From Pseudomonadota bacterium (GTDB lineage: Bacteria > Pseudomonadota > Gammaproteobacteria > Burkholderiales > Burkholderiaceae_C), in contig JAJYTY010000005.1 of the NCBI GenBank assembly GCA_021792835.1, forward strand, positions 1 through 51,454: a DNA stretch of 51,454 nucleotides. Reading direction: 5' to 3'. The notes beneath the pieces are model-generated. The model saw only the letters and a list, made by a program, of their open reading frames with translations, did no database searches and was not told the DNA's origin. Below are positions 8,939-17,197 of the stretch, piece by piece (the first letter of the stretch is position 1; each line of letters starts with the position of its first letter). The position numbers and the translations under genes are program-made.

Positions 8939-9768
8939 GGGGTTCGTGAGGGGGGGCTGGCGCCGGCCTGCGAGCGTTCGAGATCCTCGGCCAGCATGGC
9001 CAGCTCGGTGGCGAAGCACATCGCCACCGCATCCGGCAGCGCATGTACCCCCAGGGTCGCGAGGTCGACGCTTTCCAGCCCGCGGTAGCCGCAGGGATTG
9101 ATTCCGGAAAAAGGGCTCAGGTCCATGTCGACGTTGATCGACACGCCGTGGTAGGTGCAGCCGTTGCGCACCTTCAGCCCCAGCGCCGAGACCTTCGCGC
9201 CGGCGCGCGGATGCGGCGCGCCGACATAGATACCCGGCGCGCCGGGGCGGCGCAACCCGACCACGCCATGGCGTGCCAGCGTGCGGATCACCGCCTCCTC
9301 GAGCCGGTGCACGGTCTCGCGCACCAGCCAGCGGCGGCGGCGCAGATCCAGCAGGCAATACACGACCGCCTGCCCCGGCCCGTGGAAACTGACCTGGCCG
9401 CCGCGATCGGTGGCGATGACCGGAATCGCGCCGGGATCGAGCACATGGGCCGGATCGGCGGCCTGCCCGAGTGTGTACACGGGAAGGTGCTCGAGCAGCC
9501 AGATCTCGTCGGGAGTGTCGGGGTGGCGAGCATCCGTGAACTCGCGCATCGCCTTCCAGGTCGGAAGGTAGGACTGCAGGCCCAGGCTGCGCAGCAACAG
9601 GCCCCCCGGAAGGGTCTGCGCAGGTTGCGCCAGCGCCTGGCGCAAAGCCTGCTCGCCGGCGCTGGGCGAAGACGACAACGGCGCCCGCGCGGTCTGCGGC
9701 GTGACGATTCCGGCCAGGGTCTCGGGGCGGCTCGCGCCCAGCGGCCCCGATTGCAAGGAGGCAGCCAT
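8935..9768 (-). CDS. lipB: Octanoyl-[acyl carrier protein]-protein octanoyltransferase
   Basis: A 277-residue protein. It transfers octanoate from acyl carrier protein to the lipoyl domains that LipA then sulfurates. Family landmarks are present: [15 protein letters not shown], the [12 protein letters not shown] motif, the catalytic lysine in [14 protein letters not shown], and [12 protein letters not shown] with the catalytic cysteine. ATG 9768 is chosen because homology begins shortly after it; the frame stays open upstream but runs into the 76-bp repeats. The N-terminal 50 or so residues are longer and less conserved than in E. coli LipB (213 residues). Confidence 0.95.
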   Translation of the reverse strand: MAASLQSGPLGASRPETLAGIVTPQTARAPLSSSPSAGEQALRQALAQPAQTLPGGLLLRSLGLQSYLPTWKAMREFTDARHPDTPDEIWLLEHLPVYTLGQAADPAHVLDPGAIPVIATDRGGQVSFHGPGQAVVYCLLDLRRRRWLVRETVHRLEEAVIRTLARHGVVGLRRPGAPGIYVGAPHPRAGAKVSALGLKVRNGCTYHGVSINVDMDLSPFSGINPCGYRGLESVDLATLGVHALPDAVAMCFATELAMLAEDLERSQAGASPPSRTP

Positions 9769-9872
9769 TCCCCCAATGCTAACGCGTGAATGCGGGTTTC
9801 CCCGAATTTGTCGTTTTGACCATGACGACAGTGTGTCGTGTAGGCATCCCGCACAAGACTCCAACCGTACGT

Positions 9873-10030
9873 TGCAGGCCTGCCGCCGGGCCGCCCCAAG
9901 GCAGGCCTGCGCCCCCTCGGGGGGCCGCGAACGCAGTGAGCGGGGGCTGTTCCATGCAGGCCTGCCGCCGGGCCGCCCCAAGGCAGGCCTGCGCCCCCTC
10001 GGGGGGCCGCGAACGCAGTGAGCGGGGGCT
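9873..10030. repeat. Tandem pair of 76-bp GC-rich intergenic repeats
   Basis: Two copies, 9873-9948 and 9955-10030, are identical apart from flanking bases and separated by 6 bp. Each contains GC-rich internal symmetries such as GCAGGCCTGC and CCCCCTCGGGGGG. From memory, elements of this type recur between genes in Rubrivivax/Leptothrix-like Burkholderiales. They fill the space between lipB and the upstream gene. The second copy ends 9 bp before the stop codon of that gene (10040), so they could form the 3' end of its transcript. No protein-coding role is evident. Confidence 0.8.
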
Positions 10031-10039
10031 CTCGTCCCC

Positions 10040-10567
10040 TCAGGCCTGCTGTTGCAGCAACTGCCCGATCAGCGAATGAAGTTCCTGCAGGTTCGGCGGG
10101 CCGACGTACTGCTTGACGATGTGCCCGGAGCGGTCGATCAGGAAGCTGGTCGGGGTCAGGCGCACGTCGCCGAAGGCCTTGGCCACCGCGCCGGAGCGGT
10201 CCATCGCGACCGGGAACGGCAGCGCGCCGTCGGGCCCCGAGGTGGCGAAGTTCTTCACGTACTGCGGGTTGTCGTAGTTCATCGACACCGCGACGAGGTC
10301 GAAGCCCTTCGGGGCGAAGGTGTCATAGGTCTTGACCATGCTCGGCATCTCGCCGACGCAGGTCGTGCAGCTGGTGGCCCAGAACTCGACCAGCACGACC
10401 TTGCCGCGCAGCTGCTGCGAGCTCAGGGTCGTGCCGCCCAGCAGGTGGTAATCGACCTCGGGTGCCTTGGGCGCGCGCCCGAACGCGTTCCACGCGAGCA
10501 CGCCCGCCAGCGCGACGATCACGATCGCGGCGAACGAGCCCCACAGGGTTTTGTTGGATGCTTGCAC
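10040..10567 (-). CDS. TlpA/ResA-like membrane-tethered thiol-disulfide protein
   Basis: A 175-residue protein with one N-terminal membrane segment (about residues 9-28) and a periplasmic AhpC/TSA-TlpA-like thioredoxin fold. The active site is WATSCTTC (cysteines 67 and 70), with the cis-proline segment LTPTSFLID further on. TlpA/ResA relatives reduce apocytochrome c or copper-site proteins, or protect thiols, in the periplasm; which applies here cannot be told from sequence. GTG 10567 is chosen because GAGGGA sits about 7 bp upstream; an in-frame GTG at 10588 would add seven residues. Neighbours give no functional clue. Confidence 0.85.
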   Translation of the reverse strand: MQASNKTLWGSFAAIVIVALAGVLAWNAFGRAPKAPEVDYHLLGGTTLSSQQLRGKVVLVEFWATSCTTCVGEMPSMVKTYDTFAPKGFDLVAVSMNYDNPQYVKNFATSGPDGALPFPVAMDRSGAVAKAFGDVRLTPTSFLIDRSGHIVKQYVGPPNLQELHSLIGQLLQQQA

Positions 10568-10657
10568 GGCAGATCCCTCGGCGCGCACTCATGGCGCGCA
10601 GCGAGGGCGAATTTTACGCCGCGGCACGCCGGTGTGCAGCGTCCGCGGCCAGGCGCA

Positions 10658-10957
10658 TCACTTCAGATGAGCGTTGAGCAGCTTGGTCATCTCGAACATC
10701 GTGACCTGCGACTTGCCGAACACCGCGCGCAGCTTGTCGTCGGCGTTGATCATGCGTTTGTTGGTCGCATCCTGCAGTTTGGCCGCCTTGATGTGCGCCC
10801 ACACCTTCTTCACCACCTCGGTGCGCGGCAGCGGAGCCGCGCCGACCACGGCCGCGAGCTGCGGGCTGGGCGTCAGCGGCTTCATGAACGCCGCGTTCGG
10901 CGCCCGAGCGGGTTTGGCTGCGGCCTTCTTCGCGGCGGCCGGTTTTGCAGTTGCCAT
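10658..10957 (-). CDS. SWIB/MDM2 domain protein
   Basis: A 99-residue protein. The first 25 or so residues are Ala/Lys/Pro-rich and basic (KPAAAKKAAAKPAR), like histone-H1-type tails. Residues about 25-99 form a SWIB domain (LAAVVG, VVKKVWAHIKAAKLQD, INADDKLRAVFG, VTMFEMTKLLNAHLK). Such fusions are common in betaproteobacteria and chlamydiae and are thought to bind or compact DNA, but bacterial function is poorly defined. ATG 10957 has GGAG 9 bp upstream. Its open frame runs on far upstream without another good start; that extension is the shadow of the aminotransferase gene. Confidence 0.9.
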   Translation of the reverse strand: MATAKPAAAKKAAAKPARAPNAAFMKPLTPSPQLAAVVGAAPLPRTEVVKKVWAHIKAAKLQDATNKRMINADDKLRAVFGKSQVTMFEMTKLLNAHLK

Positions 10958-11163
10958 GTCTTGTACTCCGTGAAATGCCTGAAGAGGGCGCCGCCGCTGG
11001 TCCGGCCCGAACGGCCCGGCCGGTGCGACGGCCCTGCTCGGCGCCTGCCCGAAATCCCGGCACGTGACGCGTTTGGGCCACTCGCCAGGGCATGCCCCGT
11101 GCGCGCATCTTATAGCCGCGCGCGCGGCAGGCAAGTGGGTGGGCGCGGCGCGCCCCGACGGTT

Positions 11164-12498
11164 TCACGCATGGCTCACGTCGACGGCCCCGTCTGCCGGC
11201 GTCTTCCCGACCGCGCGGCATGGCCGCGCAGGTGCCTGCGAATCGCCGTGCAGCGCGGCGCGCACGACCGCGGCGAGTATGGATATGGCGCGCTCGATGC
11301 GCGGGCGGTCGGCGCCGGCAAAGGCCAGGCGCAGCGTGTTGCGCGCCGGTGCGGCTGCCTCGGGGTCGTCGGCGAAACGGCAGTCGCAGCAGGAGCCGAA
11401 ACTCTCGCAGCCGCCCGCCCCGACATCGAACACCAGCCCCGGCAGCACCAGCACGCCCTGGCGACGCGCCGCCGCCGCGATGTCGCGCGCGTCGAGCGAC
11501 ATCGGCAGGCTCAGCCAGACGAACATGCCGCCGCGCGGGCGCGACCAGAAGACACCGGCAGGCATGTGGCGCGACAGTGCATCGAGCATGGCGTCGCGAC
11601 GTTCGCGGTAGAGGATGCGCAGTCGTGGCAGCATGCGTTGCGGCAACCCGTCGCGCAGCAGCTCCAGCAGCAGCCATTGGTCCAGGCTGGACGACTGCAG
11701 GTCCGCGGCCTGCTTGGCCTGGGTCAGCTTGCGCAGCAGCTCGGCGTGCCCCGCCACCCAGCCCAGGCGCAGCCCGGGAAACAGCATCTTGGAGAAGGTG
11801 CCGACATGCACGCCGTGGGACACGCCGCGCGCGAGCAGGCCCGGCGGCGGCGGCTCGTCGAACCACAGTTCGCAGTAGGGATCGTCCTCGACCAGCCAGC
11901 AGTCCGACTGCGCCAGCAGGGCGCACAGTTGTCCGGCGCGCGCAGGCGCGATGCTGCGCCCGCTGGGGTTGGCGAATCGCGGCTGCAGGTAGGCCATGCG
12001 AGATCCCGCCAGCGCGCCGGCGAAGGCCTCGGGGTCGGGACCGAGGTCGTCCTCCGGCAGTCCGACCATGCGTGGCGCGTAGGTCCTGAAGGCCTGCAGC
12101 GCACCCAGATAGGTGGGACGCTGCACCAGCAGCGGACTGGCCGGGTCCAGCAGTACCTTGCCGAGCAGGTCCAGCGCCTGCTGCGAGCCGGTGGTGATCA
12201 ACACCTGCGCCGCCTGCAGCTCGATGCCCTGGCCGCGCAGGTATTCGGCGACCCACTCCCGCAGCGGCGCCAGGCCCTCGCTGGGCCCGTACTGCAGCGA
12301 CTCCCGAGGCTGGCGGCTGAGCACGCGACGGGCCGCCTCGGCGACGTCGCGCACCGGAAAGGTCGCGGCATCGGGCAAGCCGCCGGCCAGCGAGATCGTC
12401 GCGCCACGATCTGCCGCGCCGAGAAACTCGTCCATCGGCGACGGACCGAGCAGTGCGGCCCGCCGGGCCATCTCGGGATGTGGAAGGATGCTGGACAT
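11164..12498 (-). CDS. PLP-dependent aminotransferase, 2-aminoadipate/LysN type
   Basis: A 444-residue class I/II aminotransferase. It shows the family landmarks ISLAGGLPD (35-43), LQYGPSEGLAPLREW, ITTGSQQALDLL, the NPSGR segment, VEDDPYCEL, and the PLP lysine K237 in GTFSKMLFPGLRLGW. Close families transaminate 2-aminoadipate, aromatic or branched-chain substrates; the substrate cannot be told from sequence. ATG 12498 has AGGAG about 8 bp upstream. An unusual Cys cluster (C364, C370, C371, C373) sits where relatives have a short loop before the RNTLRL arginine motif. The gene is divergent from a MocR regulator that may control it, an arrangement common for MocR genes. Confidence 0.88.
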   Translation of the reverse strand: MSSILPHPEMARRAALLGPSPMDEFLGAADRGATISLAGGLPDAATFPVRDVAEAARRVLSRQPRESLQYGPSEGLAPLREWVAEYLRGQGIELQAAQVLITTGSQQALDLLGKVLLDPASPLLVQRPTYLGALQAFRTYAPRMVGLPEDDLGPDPEAFAGALAGSRMAYLQPRFANPSGRSIAPARAGQLCALLAQSDCWLVEDDPYCELWFDEPPPPGLLARGVSHGVHVGTFSKMLFPGLRLGWVAGHAELLRKLTQAKQAADLQSSSLDQWLLLELLRDGLPQRMLPRLRILYRERRDAMLDALSRHMPAGVFWSRPRGGMFVWLSLPMSLDARDIAAAARRQGVLVLPGLVFDVGAGGCESFGSCCDCRFADDPEAAAPARNTLRLAFAGADRPRIERAISILAAVVRAALHGDSQAPARPCRAVGKTPADGAVDVSHA

Positions 12499-12675
12499 GA
12501 CGGGCTCCTGGGCTGCGACAGCCGCGCGGCGCGGGAACCGCAGGCGGCCCTCCGTGCGGACACCCCTGCGAACATGACCCCTCACACGGCATGGCCGCTG
12601 TTTGACATGCTGCCCAGCCTAGACCCAGACTCCATACACGACCAACACAGGGCGGCACCTGCCGCGACTTGCTGT

Positions 12676-14115
12676 ATGGGTGCTTCGACCGTATCAGGCG
12701 CGCTGCGGCGCGCCCCCGGCGCGCCCGCGCTGCACCAACAGCTGGCGCAGCGCCTGCAACGCCAGATCCGCGACCAGTTCATCGCCCCCGGCGCGCGGCT
12801 GGCCTCGGTGCGCGACTGCGCGCGCCAGCATGGCGTGAACCCTCAGACCGTGGTCGCGGCGTACGACCTGCTGCAGGCGCAAGGCCTGATCGAATCGCGC
12901 CCGCGCCAGGGCTTTTACGTGCGCGAATCGCAGCATCGGGCGCCGGCATCGCGGCGCACCCTGGCACCGCCGCCGCCCACCCACGCCACCGCGCTGTTGC
13001 GGGGCATGCTCGCGCACCTGCAGCAACCGGCGGGGTCGTTGCACGCGATCCCCGGCGCGGGAACCCTGCCGGCCGACTGGCTGCGCGCGCCGGCGCTGGG
13101 GCAATCGCTGCGCCAGGCGCTGCGCGAGGATGACTTCGACCTGGCCAGTGCCCTGTATGGGCGCCCCGAGGGCGACGAGCGCTTGCGCGGCGCACTCGCG
13201 CGTCGGCTCGCCGAGCTGGAGCTCGACGTGTCGCCGCACAACATCCTGGTGTGCAACGGCGCCACCCAGGCCCTGGACCTGATCGTGCGCGCCGTCGCCC
13301 GGCCGGGCGAGTGCGTGATGGTCGAGCAGCCGGGCTGGGCCGTGCAGTTCGTGCAACTGGCGCGCGCCGGGCTGCAACTGCTGCCCGTACCCCGCGGCCC
13401 CGACGGCCCGGACCTGCAGCGCGTGCAGCACTGGGCGCGCACGCGGCGCCCGCGCCTGATGGTCCTGGTCAGCCGGCTGCACAACCCCACTGGGGGCAGC
13501 CTGCGCGCGGCGTGCGCGCACGGCCTGCTGGAACTGGCGCGCGAACACGACTTCCTGATCGTCGAGGACGATGTCTACGCTCCGCTGTGCGAGCAGGGTT
13601 CGCCACTGGTGTCGGCGATGGACCGACTGCAGCGAAGCATCCTGATCGGCGGATTCTCCAAGTTGCTGGCGCCAGGCTGGCGGGTCGGATTCCTGGCCGC
13701 GTCCGCGGCACGCATCGAGGCGCTGCGCGACGCCAAGCTGCTGGCCGGCCTGAGTTCACCGATGCCGACCGAACGCGCGCTGGGCCTGTTGCTCGAGCGC
13801 GCCGCCGTGCAGCGCATGGCCACCGCGCTGCGTGAGCGCCTGGCACGCGCGCGCCAGCGCGCGGTTCGCCTGGCGCACGAGCACGGCTGCCGTTTCGAGA
13901 CGGCTCCGCAGGGCCTGTTCGGCTGGGTCGACACCGGCGTGGACACCGACCGCCTGGCGCTGCGGCTTCACGACGCGGGCTACCTGATCGCCCCGGGGCG
14001 CCTGTTCGATCCGGACGGAGAACCCAGCACCCACATGCGCCTGAATTTCGCCCATGCGCAGGACCTGGGCTTCTGGGCAGAATTCGCCCGCGCGCGCCGT
14101 GCATTGATCGCGTGA
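12676..14115 (+). CDS. MocR-type GntR-family regulator with aminotransferase-like domain
   Basis: A 479-residue protein with a GntR winged helix-turn-helix at about 18-85 (ALHQQLAQRLQRQIRDQF, VNPQTVVAAYDLLQAQGLIE) joined to a fold-type-I aminotransferase domain that binds PLP through the lysine in GGFSKLLAPGWRVGF. MocR proteins sense PLP or amino-acid derivatives and usually regulate the divergent gene, here an aminotransferase. The frame is open far upstream; ATG 12676 is chosen because the wHTH starts 18 residues later. ATG 12607 is an alternative, and neither has a good ribosome binding site. The 177-bp intergenic region with the aminotransferase gene should hold the operators. Confidence 0.85.
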   Translation: MGASTVSGALRRAPGAPALHQQLAQRLQRQIRDQFIAPGARLASVRDCARQHGVNPQTVVAAYDLLQAQGLIESRPRQGFYVRESQHRAPASRRTLAPPPPTHATALLRGMLAHLQQPAGSLHAIPGAGTLPADWLRAPALGQSLRQALREDDFDLASALYGRPEGDERLRGALARRLAELELDVSPHNILVCNGATQALDLIVRAVARPGECVMVEQPGWAVQFVQLARAGLQLLPVPRGPDGPDLQRVQHWARTRRPRLMVLVSRLHNPTGGSLRAACAHGLLELAREHDFLIVEDDVYAPLCEQGSPLVSAMDRLQRSILIGGFSKLLAPGWRVGFLAASAARIEALRDAKLLAGLSSPMPTERALGLLLERAAVQRMATALRERLARARQRAVRLAHEHGCRFETAPQGLFGWVDTGVDTDRLALRLHDAGYLIAPGRLFDPDGEPSTHMRLNFAHAQDLGFWAEFARARRALIA

Positions 14116-14147
14116 CCGGTACTGCCGCTCCGCTCGGAGCCGGGCCC

Positions 14148-14414
14148 TCACGTGGTGGCCGCGGCACGCTCCACCCAGCGCTCGCCCATCACCGAGGCCA
14201 GGTAGTCGACCAGATGCGGATGCTGTTGCATCGGCGCATCGAGTTCGACCTCGTAGATCGCGATTCCGTAGACCCCCTGCCGTCGCGCATGCTCGGCTCG
14301 AGCCAGGTCGCGCACGGCCTCGAGGCCGCCGACGGCGACGACGTAGCTGCGGCGATCCACTTCTCCGTGCTCGAAGGCCTGCGCCAGGTACATGCTGGGC
14401 TGCGGCTTGCTCAT
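14148..14414 (-). CDS. Conserved hypothetical protein, 88 residues
   Basis: Starts at ATG 14414 with GGGAGA 8 bp upstream. The sequence (MSKPQPSMYLAQAFEHGEVD..., then VVAVGGLEAVRDLARAEHARRQGVYGIAIYEVEL) suggests a small soluble alpha/beta protein. There is no signal peptide, membrane segment or metal motif. I recognise no family. It lies convergent to the MocR gene and 88 bp downstream of the haem-c outer-membrane protein gene on the same strand, so the two may be cotranscribed. Confidence 0.6.
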   Translation of the reverse strand: MSKPQPSMYLAQAFEHGEVDRRSYVVAVGGLEAVRDLARAEHARRQGVYGIAIYEVELDAPMQQHPHLVDYLASVMGERWVERAAATT

Positions 14415-14502
14415 GGCATTCTCCCGGTTCAATGGCCGGGCGGTCGCGCCGCCCGGCCTGCCGATCCATCCGGGCGCGTGAGGACTCACGCGCCACGGTC
14501 CG

Positions 14503-15879
14503 TCAGATCGCCGTCCAGAGGTACAGGTACAGACTGTTGTTGCCGCTCGCGCCTTGCGAGGAACCGGCGAACTTGTTGTAGGTCGTGTACTGCAGGCCCA
14601 GACGCAGGTTCTTCTCCGGATCGGCCCAGCTCTTGCCGAAGGGGTTCCAGTCGAGCTCCCACACGACCCCGCTGGTCTCGGGATTGTTGTTACTGTAACT
14701 GTTGCCCGCCGAGTACAGGTAGGAGTCGGTACTGCCGGTGGTGTCGAAGAACTGGATGGTCGCGCCGTAGGTGTTCTGGTACCAGTAGGCAGTGTTGATG
14801 TTGAGGAAGTTCAGAGTATCGCTCGAATTGCTGCCGTTGGCGCTGACGTACGCGGCGCTGTAATTCTGCTTCTCGCGCATGTACAGGCCGTTGACGGTGA
14901 CGGAGTTGGTGCCGCCGTCGATGTACTGGTAGCTGGCGTCGACTCCGTAGTCCTTGAACTCGTTGTTGGCGGTTCCGACCCCGTCGTTGACCTTGGTGTT
15001 CATGCCGACCAGGCCGACCTCATAGTTCGACAGGCCGCTGCTGGTCGAGTAATTGACGCGCCAGTAGGGGTTGTAGCCCGACACCGCGTCCGCTCCACCG
15101 CCCTGCAACTGCTGGTTCCACCAGTTGGAGATTCCGTGGTAGAGCCCACCCTCGAAGTACCAGTGGTTGTCCACCAGCGTGTAGGCGGTGGTTCCGATCA
15201 CCGCCTGGCCCAGGCTGGCGATCATCGGCTGCGCGGGGCCATAGCCCTGCCCGAACGGCGAGGACATGAAGCCGAACTGCCAGGCCGGCACGGTGTTCCA
15301 GACATCCGAAACCGTCGGGTTGTTGTTCAGCGAAACCCCGAAGATGCCGGTGGTCGAACCGAACTGGTAGTCGTGCGCATAACGGATGTCGGTGTTGTCC
15401 CACATCACGCGGTCGTCACCGGGGCTGGAATAGGTCGCCTGGCCGAACATCCCGATGTGATCGGTGATCCTGCCGGCCAGGAACACCGAGGCCTGTTGCA
15501 GTGCGGTGAAGTTGTCGTTGGAGCTGAAGCCCGGCGCCGACTGGTTGTCGTCGGTAGTGTGCGTGTACGACGCCACGAGCATCGCCGACAGCGGGATGTG
15601 ATGCTTCTCGCTGCCGCCCTGCAGCGTGTAGCCGCCGAGCTTGAATGCACGCCCGAACGGCGTGAGCTGCGGCCCGAAGCCGCCCACGTGGCAGGCGATG
15701 CAGTCCTGCCCGGTCTGGCGGGCAAAGGCGGGGACCGCGTGCGCCGGCGTGGCCAGCAGGCCCAGGCCGCCCAGTGCGCCGGCGGCCAGCAGCAGCTGGC
15801 GCAGGCCCACGGCCGTACGCGCCACCAGGCCGGCGCCGCGCGCGGCCGGCCGTTGTTCGAAAGCGAGTGAATTTTTCAT
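14503..15879 (-). CDS. Outer-membrane porin-like protein with one haem-c motif
   Basis: A 458-residue protein with a long signal peptide (cleavage likely after AHA at 46-48). A single CIACH haem-c site (60-64) follows at once, then HVGGFGPQLTPFGRAFKLGGYTL. The remaining 380 or so residues alternate polar and aromatic strands and end in an aromatic-rich strand (NNSLYLYLWTAI), as in outer-membrane beta-barrels. Similar 'cytochrome c family' porins occur in metal- and sulfur-oxidising proteobacteria. A haem at the periplasmic mouth of a pore would suggest electron transfer across the outer membrane, but this is inference. ATG 15879 is chosen because the signal peptide starts there. Confidence 0.75.
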   Translation of the reverse strand: MKNSLAFEQRPAARGAGLVARTAVGLRQLLLAAGALGGLGLLATPAHAVPAFARQTGQDCIACHVGGFGPQLTPFGRAFKLGGYTLQGGSEKHHIPLSAMLVASYTHTTDDNQSAPGFSSNDNFTALQQASVFLAGRITDHIGMFGQATYSSPGDDRVMWDNTDIRYAHDYQFGSTTGIFGVSLNNNPTVSDVWNTVPAWQFGFMSSPFGQGYGPAQPMIASLGQAVIGTTAYTLVDNHWYFEGGLYHGISNWWNQQLQGGGADAVSGYNPYWRVNYSTSSGLSNYEVGLVGMNTKVNDGVGTANNEFKDYGVDASYQYIDGGTNSVTVNGLYMREKQNYSAAYVSANGSNSSDTLNFLNINTAYWYQNTYGATIQFFDTTGSTDSYLYSAGNSYSNNNPETSGVVWELDWNPFGKSWADPEKNLRLGLQYTTYNKFAGSSQGASGNNSLYLYLWTAI

Positions 15880-16042
15880 TCTGGCACCCTTGTGCATGAA
15901 GGAGGAAAGCCCCCCTGGAATTCATGCTAGGACGCCGAATATGTGCTCCCTTGGCCCGCATCAAACATCGCCGGAACCGCGCCCGCAAGCGTCGACTCGC
16001 GACAATTGCGTGGCGTCCCTGCCACACACAAGTCGCATTGCG

Positions 16043-16459
16043 TTACACACCGGCCCAGCGCACGATCTCGTTGGCCGCAATCGCGCCGCTGTGGCGCCGC
16101 ACCTCATGCCCTGCCTGGAACATCAGCATGGTCGGGATGCTGCGGATGCGGTGGCGTACCGAGGCCTGCGGGTTGTCGTCGGAATTGACCTTCACCAGCA
16201 CCGCGCGCCCTTGCAACAGTCGCGCCGCCTGCTCGAACTGCGGCGCCATCATGCGGCAGGGTCCGCACCACGGAGCCCAGAAGTCGACCAGAACCGGCAG
16301 TTCGCTGCGGGTCACGAAACGCTCGAAATCGGTATCGCCGATTTCCACCGGCGCGGCCACGAACAGCTCGCGGTGGCAGCTTCCGCATTGCGGATGCTGC
16401 TGCGCGCGCTCCGGCGGAACCCGGTTGATGCTGAAGCAGTGGGGGCAGACGACGTGCAT
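16043..16459 (-). CDS. trxC: Thioredoxin 2 (TrxC)
   Basis: A 138-residue protein, the same size as E. coli TrxC. The N-terminal zinc site (C5-P-H-C8 and C25-G-S-C28) precedes a thioredoxin domain with the classical WCGPC active site (in VDFWAPWCGPCRMMAP) and the cis-proline loop RSIPTML. It is a cytoplasmic disulfide reductase, often induced by oxidative stress and linked to heat tolerance through its zinc centre. ATG 16459 gives the expected N-terminus; the longer open frame upstream is ignored. It is divergent from an AhpD-like gene, another redox-type protein. Confidence 0.95.
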   Translation of the reverse strand: MHVVCPHCFSINRVPPERAQQHPQCGSCHRELFVAAPVEIGDTDFERFVTRSELPVLVDFWAPWCGPCRMMAPQFEQAARLLQGRAVLVKVNSDDNPQASVRHRIRSIPTMLMFQAGHEVRRHSGAIAANEIVRWAGV

Positions 16460-16655
16460 GATGGTTCCCGGAAATGGCATGACGGCAGCGGGCGCTTTCG
16501 CGACGCGGGCCGCCCTCGAATGCATCGGTTGTACTGGCACCTGTATATAGGGAGACCCGCCGCGGATTCAAGCGCACGCGCCCGCACGCGCGTCGCGTAC
16601 AGTAGCCTGGCGCAATTTCCTGCCATTCCCCCGTCCCGAACCCATCGATCCCGGC

Positions 16656-17192
16656 ATGCCCCGTATTCCCTACGTCCCCGCCGACCTGGCCGAACCCGCT
16701 GAACTGGTGCAGGCGATCCGCCAGCGCCGCGGCGGGGCATTGCTCAACCTCGACCGCATGCTGCTGCACAGCCCGCAACTGGCGGCCGGCTGGAACGCGA
16801 TGCTCGGCGCGGTGCGCCAGCGTCTGCAACTCGACCCGCGGCTGCGCGAGCTGGCGATCTGCGCGGTGGCCAGGCTCAATGGCGCGGATTACGAGTTCGC
16901 GCACCACGCCGGCCCCTTGCTGAGCGCCGGCGGCACACAGGCGCAGCTCGATGCCCTGCACGACGTGCAAGGCGCCAGCCGCGACGAGTCCCTGTTCGAC
17001 CCGACCGAGCGCGCCGTGCTGGCATTGACCCACGCCATGACCCGCGACGTCGCGGTCGACGATGCGCGCTTCGCCGCCGCGGCCGCGTTGCTGCCGCGCC
17101 AGCACCTGGTGGAACTCGTGGGTGTGGTGGCCGCCTACAACATGGTGTCGCGCTTCCTGGTCGCGCTGGGCGTGGAGGCCGAGGCGCCTTGA
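16656..17192 (+). CDS. AhpD-like / carboxymuconolactone decarboxylase family protein
   Basis: A 178-residue all-helical protein of the carboxymuconolactone decarboxylase/AhpD superfamily (LLHSPQLAAGWNAM, LDPRLRELAICAVARLNGADYEFAHH, ALTHAMTRDV, LVELVGVVAAYNMVSRFLVALG). The Cys-x-x-Cys peroxidase motif of true AhpD is absent: the position reads ADYEFAHH. It is therefore probably not a thiol peroxidase, and its reaction is unknown. ATG 16656 is the first plausible start and the following homology fits. It converges with an SDR gene 5 bp beyond its stop. Confidence 0.85.
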   Translation: MPRIPYVPADLAEPAELVQAIRQRRGGALLNLDRMLLHSPQLAAGWNAMLGAVRQRLQLDPRLRELAICAVARLNGADYEFAHHAGPLLSAGGTQAQLDALHDVQGASRDESLFDPTERAVLALTHAMTRDVAVDDARFAAAAALLPRQHLVELVGVVAAYNMVSRFLVALGVEAEAP

Positions 17193-17197
17193 CTTGA

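Noticed and set aside
8939-9358. N-terminal extension of lipA to 462 residues
   Set aside because: The extension is Arg/Gly-rich and lies over lipB; LipA starts at ATG 8938 by homology and by the ATGA overlap.
9873-10030. Possible CRISPR-like array
   Set aside because: Only two 76-bp units with a 6-bp spacer and no cas genes; they are ordinary tandem intergenic repeats.
9101-11611. Large plus-strand frames opposite lipB and the TlpA-like gene (248 and 519 residues)
   Set aside because: Antisense shadows rich in Arg, Ala and His, without domains or ribosome binding sites.
10958-12658. N-terminal extension of the SWIB gene to 666 residues
   Set aside because: It is the aminotransferase gene in another frame; ATG 10957 has a good ribosome binding site.
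11170-12675. A 981-residue plus-strand frame extending the MocR gene 1.5 kb upstream
   Set aside because: The extra 502 residues are Arg/Gln/Ala-rich and are the antisense shadow of the aminotransferase gene; homology begins only with the wHTH.
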